This document shows, in pieces, positions 43,989 through 53,591 of a stretch of DNA of 64,000 bases. The DNA is taken from the NCBI RefSeq assembly GCF_902167145.1, contig NC_050096.1, positions 82,518,683 to 82,582,682 of the forward strand. Direction: 5' to 3'. The translations under genes were made by a program, and so were the position numbers. Source of the stretch: Zea mays. Its lineage: Eukaryota > Streptophyta > Magnoliopsida > Poales > Poaceae. Position 1 is the stretch's first letter, and each line of letters opens with the position of its first letter. The notes under the pieces are model-generated. The model saw only the letters and a list, made by a program, of their open reading frames with translations, was not told the DNA's origin and made no database searches.

Positions 43989-46877
43989 TTAATCACCTTC
44001 AGCTTCGTCATCCTACATGAATCCAGGTATCCAGAGTAAAAATCAAGTATGAAGGAGAAGGTAAGTACAAAGTAGGATTTCTTACTGGTTCAAGATGACT
44101 TCGAGCTTCGTCTCCAGCCTTCTCCCGCCCGCCTTTTGTCCATATCATTTTTATAAATCTATTTGAGATACTTCGGGCGAGGTCAGGTATATCGTCCAGG
44201 ATTGATGGAGACAGGGTGAAGTTGGGCCTGTTGACGATCTTTCCATGCTCGCAGCCAGCCTTCAGGAATGCTGCAGCAGTACCCCGAGAAGCTACCCAGG
44301 CACAGAAGTCACCGTGCCCAGCTATAACTTCGTCAAGTTCTTCAATTTCAGCTTCGATATGATCGAAGGCTTTTGGTAAATCTTCATCCGAAGGGGTAAA
44401 TTTCCCGCTGCTGGCTCCAACTGAGTAAAAGATCTTCTTTAGTTGTTGGATACAATTGTTGCTAAAATTCAAACATTTATCCTGAAGGCTTGTTAATGAT
44501 TTCTTCAAATTTGAGTTGGCTTGGACTTCGGCTTCAAGTTTAGAATTAAGCTCTAGCTTTTCTTGTTCAAACTGTTTTGATTGACCGATAAGCTTCGAAT
44601 TCAATTCTGATATTTTAGCTTCGGTCTCTGCCAGCAAGCCTTCGGTTGATTGAAGTTCGAAGTCTTTCTTTTCAATGATGACTGATTGTTCTTTTATTTT
44701 GCTCTCCAAATTTCCAATTATAGCTTCGTGTTTTTCGTCCTCTAAATCCTGCTGCATCTTCAGAGCTTTGCTCAGTAGCATGCTCTGCACAAAAACAGTT
44801 TTCGTTAGTAACATTTTCATTATCCAAAGCAATAAGGAACAGAGAAAAGATTGTTTACCTTGAAATTGGAATAAAATAAGCTGCCGACGATATGCTGTCG
44901 TCGGTAGCGGCTGATATCTATCTCTAGCTTCGGAAAACCGATACTCTTTGACAGAGTACCGATGACCTTAGCTCCGGTTTGGTCTCGAATGCAGCCTAAT
45001 TTTTCATCGTCCACACCTCCGAATAGAAGAGCTCCTGGCCTGTATCCGCAAGATTTGGCATAGTCTTTTAGCTCTTCTATTTCGTCCTCCGAAAGTTTTT
45101 GCCCAATTAAATTTTGAAATGTGTAGGCTTCGTCGTCCGAAGCGACTTCGGCTATTTCTTTCCCCTTCTCAGGCACTGCGGCCATGACTTTTTTAGCAGC
45201 AGCGGCAGCTTCTTCTGCAGCCATGTCTTCTAAAATTTTGTCGATATTCTCAATGGTAGTCTCTAAGTTCACATCTTCGGCTGTAGCGGCTTCGGTAGCC
45301 GCGACCTCCGAAGGTGCGACTTCGACGTTTGTTGTGTCTTCAGCAGCTGCTGTTTTCTGAATTGATGCTCTCGGTGGCGTCTTGTCAATAACTTCTGTTA
45401 CGGCAATAATTCTTTGCCTTTTTGCTTTGGTTATCTTCGTTTTTTCCGGCTCCGCCACCTTTTGAAAAAGCTTCGTCAGTCGAGGCCCTAATGGACTTAG
45501 CTTCGTGGGCATGGGTTCAGTCATTACCTTTAGAATTTCCTCCACGTCGCTGGTAGAAGGTGGTGTGGGGGTCCCCTCTCCTTCGGATAGTTTTCGCTTT
45601 GGAGTTGATATTTTTCTCTTGACAATTTTCTTCTTTTTTGGTGGTTGTTCTTCATCCTTGTTTAAAGCTTCGGCCTCTCTTTTTCTTCTCTGGCCCTCAG
45701 CATCCTTGTTCAGCTGCGCATAGTCAGGATATTCGAAGCCCAGTGCATCAAGCACTCGGTTCAGCCTTCGCTTCGGACGGGTACCGAAGGCTGCTGTCAT
45801 CAGTTGATCTTCTTTTTTCGAATAATTTCCAAGAATTTCATTACACATCACCTCAACTGTGTCCAGCCACTCTTGGCAGGGCTTCTTAAAATATTTCTTG
45901 AATTTGAAGTGGTAAGGAAGCCGGACAAGATCCCCTTCCTTCTTCTCCCCCTTTAACTTTGGCATTTCCCATTTTTTCAGAGTAGGGAAAACTTTGAATG
46001 CTAAGAATTCTTGAACCAGATCCCTGGTACCAATATGCTCTGCGATGATTCTGAATTCATCCATTGCCCGTTGAGTTTGACCCTCTGGTGTCATGTTGCA
46101 GTGGGGTCGGGTTTCTCCGAAAGTTAGCTCGAGTGGACTTTGCACAAGCTTCTCCTTGTCCTCATCAACCTTGACATAGAACCATTCTGATTTCCAGCCT
46201 GCCGGCCATTTGCTTCGGTAGCTAATTACAGGAAACTTTGCGGTTTTCCGGTAGGCAAAATTGTAGCAACCGAAGTTTTCATGAAGCCCATCTTTTCTGG
46301 CCTTTGTTTGATAATGCAATTCATGAACTCGACAGAAACTGTCAGCAAAAGGCTCCACTGCTTGGCTTCGGAGGGCCCAAATATAAACGCTAAGCCTAAC
46401 GATAGCGTTAGGAGTTAACTGATGAAGGTAGATGCCAAACCTCTTCAATATCTCCGCAACAATCTCGTGAACAGGGAATCTTAGCCCAGCCTTTAAAAAG
46501 CTTTTGAAGATGACAACCTCGTCCTTCTCTGGCTTCGGGGTGGTCTCTTCTCCCCCGAAGCGAAGTAGCTTCTTCTGATCTTCACTGAAAAAACCTGCTT
46601 TCACCATCTTGGCGAGATCAACCTTTGAAACAGTCGATTTTCCGAAGTCTAGGTGGCTGGGTTTGCTGGGCATGGCAATACGGTAGTCATCTTCGGAGTC
46701 GGTTTCTTCAATGTTCCCTTCTCCTTCGGCAGCTGTCGGGTTTGCTCCGGCAGCAGCCATTTCTTCCGTAGTCACCAGTCCGGAGCGCTGCATCGCTTCG
46801 GAGATGGGCACAGTCTCCGAAGCTTCAGTTTCGTCCCCCTCACGCTCAACCCTAGCTGTAGAGCGAACTCTGGCCAT
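43989..46877 (-). CDS. Antisense three-exon gene of Grande (gene23-like), open
   Basis: Minus-strand ATG at 46877. Exon 1 46877-44859 (673 codons), intron 44858-44785 (74 bp, GTAAAC...TGCAG), exon 2 44784-44086 (233 codons), intron 44085-44013 (73 bp, GTAAG...TGTAG), exon 3 44012-43989 ending TAA. All junctions are phase 0, giving about 913 residues with no stop. Residues 123-190 (FKSFLKAGLRFPVHEIVAEI ... LHQLTPNAIVRLSVYIWAL) match the plant domain called putative gypsy-type transposon (Transposase_28). A basic, nuclear-signal-like stretch (PPKKKKIVKRK) lies near 412-430, and exon 2 begins with a long coiled coil (about 674-790). Its function is unknown. Grande elements are known to carry an antisense gene here; the exon model is mine. 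Confidence 0.78.
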
Positions 46878-47309
46878 TTAATTATGAACTTGTGAAACTT
46901 TAATACTTTTTTCTCCGAAGCAGGCTTCAAGATGGAGCTTCGTTCAAACCTGACAAACAAGCTTCGGTGATGGTTAAAAATTTTGGCAGCAAAACAGTGC
47001 AAATAGCAGTAAATGCTGTGGTAACTTCACACCTACTCGTCTGTTTATATAGTGCTGCAGGTAAGAAGGCGAAGCGGCAGGGTTTTTACACCAGGCGGGC
47101 AGTAACTTGTACTCGCTGCGCAGTGGACCGCAAAGACCAAACAGTGACTCTGCAAGGTGGGACCGACACGATCTCGGGAAATGGATCGTTTCTCGGCAAC
47201 GAGCTCAGGGAAGGTGTTTTTTGGACCTTCGGCTTCCCGAAGCTTGAGAGGATTTTTTCACGGTTCAAGCTCGTTACGAAAAACGATCTAGCGCCGCGAA
47301 AGGGGCTAC
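46878..47309 (+). other. Grande 3' internal end: antisense-gene upstream region and polypurine tract
   Basis: Upstream sequence (in antisense sense) of the three-exon gene, presumably including its promoter; no clear TATA box is seen on the minus strand. The purine-rich GCGAAAGGGGCTAC at 47296-47309 abuts the 3' LTR and should prime plus-strand synthesis. Confidence 0.55.
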
Positions 47310-47895
47310 TGTTGGGCCCATGCTTCGTTGCGCCGAAGGTCTTGCGTGAAGAAGCAGCTTCGGCTGAAATCGTCCCCAGGAAATGGCCGAAGGTTCCTTT
47401 TTATAGAGCTTCGGCGTTGCAAACCGACATAAAGATAGAATGACCTTTTTATCCATAGAGGTCTAAGATAATGTTGTAAACTTTTGTAAAGGGCATAATT
47501 GTAATTCGTCACAGGCTGCGTCCTGTGTCTATAAATAGATGAACAGTACCCCCGTACTGTTCACACGAACTTGGCATTTGCTTTTGCGTCACGCTTGTAC
47601 TTTTTATCTTCTCTCAGGACCGAAGGTACATTTGTAATTTGAAATCATTTCTATTTTTCCATGTTAATAAAATAGAAATGATTCTATGATGATGCTTATA
47701 TTATATTTCATGCTTTATATGAATCCTTCGTCATTACTTGTTATGTTTACGAAGGTATGTCTCTTATGACCTTCGTCCGAAACTCATTATTTCCCGAAGG
47801 GACATAATGCTTCGAAGGACGAAGGACTTTAACATTTAACACTTTTTATGTTGCCTTGTTCTTAACTCTTAGCATTTGAGAACAAGTCCCCAACA
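47310..47895 (+). mobile_element. Grande 3' LTR
   Basis: 586 bp, identical by eye to the 5' LTR; TSD CAAAG follows at 47896-47900. Confidence 0.9.
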
Positions 47896-47900
47896 CAAAG

Positions 47901-49228
47901 AAACTCTAGTGAGCAATTCTCAGAGATATAGGGCATAGTTTAGGTCAATCATGGATGCGTTGGAAACCTGGCCCTAGGGAAAAACTCCCTAAGCTAATCT
48001 AGACAATGGGGAATAAACGATGGCGACTATCATTAGTGAGATAGCACAGTGCAACGTATGATCTCATGGACATGAGAACACATAGATATTGTAGGAGATA
48101 GATATCCCCCGGGTCCTTATGAGCACAGAATTCAATTTCGACTCGCCTGAGGCCAACCTAGGGCGGGAGATGCGGTTTCGACTCGCCCGAGGCCAACTAT
48201 ATGTGGAAGACGCAGTTTTGTCACGCCCGAGACCAGCTCTAGGCGAGAGACGCAGTTTTGTCTCGCCTGAGGCTAGCTCTAGGCGAGAGACGCAGTTTTG
48301 TCTCGCCCGAGGCCAGCTCTAGACGGGAGACGTAGTTCCGTCTCGCCCGAGGCCAACCTCGGACGAGAGACGATGTCCCGTCTCGCCCGAGGCCAAACTC
48401 TGATGGGAGATGCAGTCGCGACTCGCCTGAGGCTGACCTTGGGCGGGAGCGCAGAAAAGCTTGATGGGCCTCCCGATGACTTGCCTAGCAAGGCATGCCC
48501 TCGAGCCGCAACCAAGTTGGATGAGTTCGACCGAGGGAGGCAAAGACCAGACGATTGAGTCACGTGTTGATGCCTCGGGCTAGCCTCAGCAGATCATAGA
48601 GGCACCCCTCAGCCTTATACATACAACCCGAGGGAACCAAGCAGATCATAGAGGCACCCCTCGGCCTTATACATACGACCAGAGGGTTATCCTTTTACAA
48701 GTCGTGATGACTATAACTCTATGAACTAGTCGGCTGATATTACATCTTAGCTCGTCACATCCCATCACCACCTCATAGATCATTAGGCCTCTAACAACAA
48801 CTACACCTCCATCAGATTGATAGGAAAACTCACTCTCCACCGCCCCATCTCATATGTAACATGTGTACATCAGTGATACTCAAATATTCAAACTCGATAG
48901 GAAGTAGGTGTCACGCATTCCAGCGCCCTGAACCTGTATAAACTCTTGTGTGATCCGACGTGCACCTGCACGTACCATCGAGTCACCAACAACGACGTCA
49001 TCCTGCTAAAAAACATCACGTGCGGAACCCCGTGGTGCGTAGTTAGGTCATAAACACCAACAAATATAAACTAGTAGGAAATGTGTCCTAAGCATTTCCT
49101 ACCTCATAGAACCAGGCTTGTCCTCAATGGCAGTGGAATTATGATGGCCACGGAACACAGCGATAAACTTCTTGTTGGTGGTCCATAGCTTCATGCTAGG
49201 GTGATGTGATGTTCTAGGCCTCGAATTG
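47901..49228. other. Unassigned older sequence between Grande and the hAT element
   Basis: No long open frame outside the 40-bp repeat. It contains an eight-unit 40-bp array and, at 48588-48689, two copies of a 52-bp segment (AGCAGATCATAGAGGCACCC...). The CTCGCCCGAGGCC words recall LTR sequences of GC-rich maize gypsy families, so this may be a decayed LTR. I cannot define its ends. Confidence 0.4.
48141..48451. repeat. 40-bp tandem repeat, eight units
   Basis: Units start every 40 bp at 48141, 48181, 48221 ... 48421, each with (A/T)CTCGCC(C/T)GAGGCC followed by GGCGAGAGACGCAGTTTTG or a variant. Divergence is highest at both ends and lowest in units 3-5. Confidence 0.9.
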
Positions 49229-49236
49229 ATGAGAGC

Positions 49237-49248
49237 TATAGATGAGCA
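49237..49248 (+). repeat. hAT left terminal inverted repeat
   Basis: TATAGATGAGCA, pairing with 52765-52776. Beyond 12 bp the match weakens but GGGC/GCCC words continue on both sides. Confidence 0.85.
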
Positions 49249-49921
49249 TGCAGCCCGCAGCCCGACAGTCCGGCACGAGGATCGGTTTTTTGGCCCGGCC
49301 CAAGCACGGCATGGCCCGTCTAGTTTCGTGCCCGGGCCAGCCCGGCCCGGTAGACTAGGTCGTGCGTGGGCTACCGGATACGCCCGTCGGGCGGCACGGC
49401 CAGCCCGCCAGAAAAAGCAGGCACGGAGCCAGCCCGGTTCTAGGTGTGGGGGCATAACCGCATGAGGCTGCCCGCCCCTCCCCCCGCGCCCGTTCAGTCC
49501 CCACGCCACGCGATTCGCTCCGCTTGTCCGCCCGCCGCTCCCTCCCCATTCTCCGTCAACGCCGAACCGTCGCCACTGCCGTTGCCGGATCTCCGTCATC
49601 GACCGGCGAGATCTCCTCTCTGGCTCTCTCCAGTCTTCGTCACTGGAGTGAGGCGCACGGCGCACCGCGAGTTCGCAACCGCTCGTCCCCATTCCCCAAT
49701 CTGTAACCCTAATCCCCTTTCCCTCACCTCACCGGTGACGCATCGGCTATCCACTGTCGGATCTCCGTCACCGGCGACATCTGCACACTTGTTCTGTGCG
49801 GCTCACCCTCTCCGGCTCTCCCTCCCCAATCCCCTCGCTCGTCGTCGTCGTCGGTCGTCGGCTTGTCGCGCGTCGTCGTCCCCTAGACCCTCATCTCCGG
49901 CTCCGGGCTTCGGCTTGGCAG

Positions 49922-49999
49922 GTAAGTCCCTCTCCGGCTCTCCCTCCCCAATCCGACAAACCCTAACCCTAACCCTAATCTCTGTTGCTTGCTTGGTAG
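49922..49999 (+). other. Predicted 5' UTR intron of the hAT transposase, with a telobox-like run
   Basis: Donor CAG/GTAAGT (intron from 49922) and acceptor TTGGTAG (to 49999) define a 78-bp intron before the transposase start. It contains AAACCCTAACCCTAACCCTA (from 49958), a telobox-like element common near plant gene starts. The segment CCCTCTCCGGCTCTCCCTCC occurs both in the intron and in the exon upstream (near 49804), pointing to a local duplication. Confidence 0.5.
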
Positions 50000-50076
50000 G
50001 TCGCCGGCCGACTACGCCGTGGTCGTGCTGGTGCCGCCAGGGCCGTTGAGGTACGGTGCCGAGAGGGGGGCCGAGC

Positions 50077-52286
50077 ATGGATGACGACGACGACAATGGT
50101 CGGTACCCTAGAACCATTAACGACGAGCTCGTTGAGTTAGGGCAGCTTCCCGATGACGTCGACGACATGGGAGATGCTGCTGCTGCCTTATTCGGTGTTG
50201 GTAGCAGTCATGGTGCCGGCGACCTGGAGGGGACAGATGTCGGGCCGGTTCCGGTTAGTGATGCTGCTGGCTCTAACGAACTTGATTCATTGACTTCTTC
50301 CAGCACTGGTAAGTGTCGATCTGCTGTTTAGGATGACTTCACTGAAGTCACTGAAAACTGTAATGGTAAGAAGGTGCGCATTGCTGGTATTTTCAAATTT
50401 TGCAAGGCTCGATTGAGTGCTAATTCTAATGCTAGCACTGGACATTTGCTTAGGCACCAGAAATCATGTAAAATGAAGTCTGATCATGTTGCTATGGTTC
50501 AAACTAGACTAGCTTTGAACCCTGATGGGTCTTTTAGAAACTAGGAATATGATCCTCAGGTGGCTAGGACTGAGCTTTGTCGTTTGATTGTTAGACTTGA
50601 TCTTCCTTTAGGGATAGCTGACATAGATGCTTGGGATAATTACATTCAACATGCTCACAACCCTAGATATGTTAGGGTATCTAGGTTTACAACTGCTAGA
50701 GACTTGGCTAAGCTATACAATGAAAAGTTAAAGAACTTAAAAGATGATGTTTTTCCTGGTGTGTCTTCTATTTGCTTGACTTCTGATATATGGTCTGGTA
50801 ATGCCAAGGAAGACTACATTACTGTTGTTGCTCATTTTGTTAATGTTGATTGGGAGTTAAAGAAGTGTGTGATAGGCTTTAAATTGATCCAAGTGTCTCA
50901 TAATGGTGTTAACATTGCTGAACGCATTGCTTGTGTGATTCAATACTTTGGCATGATTGATAAAGTGTTCTCTGTTACCTTAGATAATGCTTCTTCTAAT
51001 TCAACTGCCATGCTCACATTGTCACCTATGCTTGCTGGTTATTTGGGTGCTGATGTTGATCCAACAGATACTAGTAACAAAACTTATAGTGTGCTTCATC
51101 AGCGTTGTGCCTGTCACATTATTAACTTGATAGTGAAATGTGGCTTGAAAAGGCTTAAGGATTATTTAGATGTGTTTAGGACTGCTATTAATTTCTTAAA
51201 CTCTTCTAACCAGAGAATTGGTTCATTTAGTAATTACTACAAGGCAAAAGGTTGTAGACCTAGAAAATTTGGTTTAGACATGGATGTTAGATGGAATTCA
51301 ACTTATCTTATGCTAAACATCTCTTGCCATATAAGTCTGTGTTTTCTGTGTTCATTAATACACACTATGGCTATCCTCTACTGAATGAACAACATTGGTA
51401 TGTAGCTGAAAAGGTTTTGGAGTTCCTTGAGATGTTTTATGAATCAACTGTTGTCTTGTCTGGTGTTTATTATCCCATCGGTCCTTTGGTAATTCATCAC
51501 ATACTTGAATTTGCTAGCCACCTGCATGAACTTGAACATGATACTAATCTAAGTGATGTTGTTGTTCCAATGAAAGCTAAGTTCATGAAGTACTGGAAGT
51601 CTATACCAATGTTATATTCCTTTGCATTTGTTCTAGACCCTAGAGCTAAAATGAGGGGTTTGTATAATGTTCTTGAACTGCTTTCTCAATCTAACAATTA
51701 TAATTACAGTACTTATTTTGCTGATGTTAAGACTGAGTTGTATAAGCTATATGCCAAGTATGAAACTAAGTTTGGTGCTGCTAGGCCATCTAGAACCACA
51801 CATCAATCAGGTATGACAAGTAAGAGAAAACAGGCTTGGGGTAAAATTTTTGGAGGAACAGGTGCTTCTAGATCCTCAACTGCATCAGGTTCTTCAGGTA
51901 GTAGTGGACCTGGTGTGGGTATTTGTGAGATAACTGTTTACCTTGACAGTGACAATGTGGCTGCCTATGAGGATGATTTTGATATCTTAAATTAGTGGCA
52001 TGAGCATAAACTAACCTATCCAATTCTTTCAATTACGGCTAGAGACATTATGTATGTTCCTGCCTTACCTACTTCTTCGGAGTCTACTTTTAGTTTGTCT
52101 GGCAGGATTCTTGAGGATCGACGACGGCGCTTGAACTAAGATACAGTGGAGATGTTGGTGTGCATCAAAGATTGGGAGCTAGGCCAACAACGGGCACAAC
52201 ATGCTGTGGTGGACAATGAATTAGAGGAGCCCTTCAAGGACCTCTGGCTGGATGAAGGTGCTGGTGCTACTGACACTTTGTCTTGA
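50077..52286 (+). pseudogene. hAT transposase, broken
   Basis: ATG 50077 opens an acidic N-terminus (MDDDDDNGRYP). A BED zinc finger follows (about 50380-50475) in which the first cysteine of CxxC is replaced: FKFCK...GHLLRHQKSC. Then come the RNase-H-like core (LTSDIWSG and VTLDNASSN with catalytic Asp, DVRWNSTY) and the C-terminal dimerisation region (SSESTFSLSGRILEDRRRRL, CIKDWELG). TAG stops are at 50329-50331, 50542-50544 and 51993-51995, and TAA at 52137-52139. A one-base loss near 51318 moves the frame. The expected end is TGA at 52284-52286. In family members three of the stops stand where tryptophan is usual. It is inactive. Confidence 0.85.
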
Positions 52287-52764
52287 TGTGTCCTGAATCC
52301 TGATACTTTGTCTTGATCTGTCATTCACTCATTCTGTCCTGATACTTTGGCTTGATCTGTATTCTGTCCTGATACTTTGGCTTGTAAATTGTAATAACTT
52401 TGAACATTTGAATTATAAACTGAGCTGGTCGTACTCTTTTTTCCTTTCTAGGGTTTCTCACGATGTGTGAGTTTTACCTTAAAAAGGTTTTTAATGAGGC
52501 GGCATTGCACTAACAGCTCAAAATTTCTATATATTTTATTGAACTGTGTTGAATTTTGTTTGATCTTTGTTTTCTAGTTAAACTATGGTGAATTATGAGT
52601 TTTCTGTTATCGGGCTTCGGGCTGGCCCGAACCACTTTTGGGCCTGGGTTTTTCGGACTGGCACGGCCCGGCCCGGCCGGCCCGTGGGCCTGGTCATGCC
52701 GTGCCTATTTGGGTCGTGCCTGGCACGGGTCCAGGCCGTGCCGGGCCGGGCCGGGCTGCCCGTT

Positions 52765-52776
52765 TGCTCATCTATA
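52765..52776 (-). repeat. hAT right terminal inverted repeat
   Basis: TGCTCATCTATA, reverse complement of the left end, followed by TSD ATGAGAGC. Confidence 0.85.
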
Positions 52777-52784
52777 ATGAGAGC

Positions 52785-53591
52785 AGAGGGCTTGCGGGGC
52801 TCAGCTTTATAGTCCCGAGCTTGGTACTTTGCGACAGCGACAGAGTTGAACTCTATCGATCGAGTCTGGCTAGGATACAACGCAATGTTAGGAATGATAG
52901 GTGTGCTCTACCGGTCAGTGAAACAGAGAGAGAAAAGGAAAGACTGGAGCGTGACGCAATTTGGAACTGAGTTGTCAATGACTTGAGGAGAGATAATTCG
53001 GGCTTAGTTAGGTTGCCATTGCACCCTGGAAGGCTGGAACGAGTCCGTGTGAGCAGGCTAGGCCAAAAGTCACTAGAAATATTTTTAAATTTGTGAACTA
53101 TATTTGAAGATAAAATAAAAGTAAAATTGTATTCAAACCAACCAAATTTGAATACATTCAAACAAAAAAATGCGGTGGCAAGAATGAACCACCCAAGTAT
53201 TAGAACTAAATTTTATAATTTTCAGTCTAAAAATAATTAATATATTTCTCTACAAATTGAAACAAAAACATATTAATTAGAAAAAAACTTAACATTCACA
53301 AATTAGGGTGTTACACGAGTACAACAAAACTGTTTGCAATAGATCAAATAACTGCCACTGGAAAGACATGCTTATTGACAACAACAAATATTATTGGAGC
53401 TCTCATATTAAATGTTATTGAGCCCACTATGGTGTCATACAAATAGATTATTCGATAATATTAGGACAGTAATAGTGCAATGATCTATGACAATTGTCAT
53501 GTAGTATGTATGGTACATACTTCTCAAATGTAATACAACATTGATGCAATTATTGTGCTATCCATTACTTTTACTAATCTAGCAACCTAGA
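52785..53591 (-). other. Older sequence including a probable LTR start on the minus strand
   Basis: Read on the minus strand from 53315, the sequence begins TGTAACACCCTAATTTGTG. TGTAACACCC is a common start of plant gypsy LTRs. The LTR would run leftward into the hAT insertion. The other end was not found. The right part (53316-53591) is AT-rich with no gene seen; CTAGA at 53587-53591 should be a TSD copy of the Huck element that follows. Confidence 0.4.

Larger units (their letters stand above)
40209..47895 (+). mobile_element. Deleted Grande-type Ty3/gypsy element, 7687 bp, identical LTRs
   Basis: Two 586-bp LTRs (40209-40794 and 47310-47895) that I could not tell apart base by base, with TSD CAAAG at 40204-40208 and 47896-47900. 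The internal part holds gag, only the integrase C-terminus, a 60-bp repeat array and a long antisense gene in the 3' region. CTTCGG/CCGAAG richness and the antisense gene are typical of Grande (Tat clade, usually about 13-14 kb). Roughly 6 kb, mainly pol, is missing. The element must have been copied by proteins of another element. Confidence 0.82.
49237..52776 (+). mobile_element. hAT-superfamily DNA transposon, 3540 bp, decayed
   Basis: Perfect 8-bp TSD ATGAGAGC at 49229-49236 and 52777-52784. Terminal inverted repeats start TATAGATGAGCA on both ends. Both ends are crowded with GCCCGGCCCG-type words (about 49285-49440 and 52615-52760), the usual subterminal binding sites of hAT transposase. 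Inside is a single transposase gene broken by four stops and one frameshift. The intact ends might still be moved by a related active transposase. Confidence 0.9.

Noticed and set aside
49444..50049. Plus-strand 201-codon Pro/Ser-rich frame in the hAT leader
   Set aside because: It is GC-rich leader sequence with a predicted intron and internal duplication. The transposase homology begins only after the ATG at 50077.
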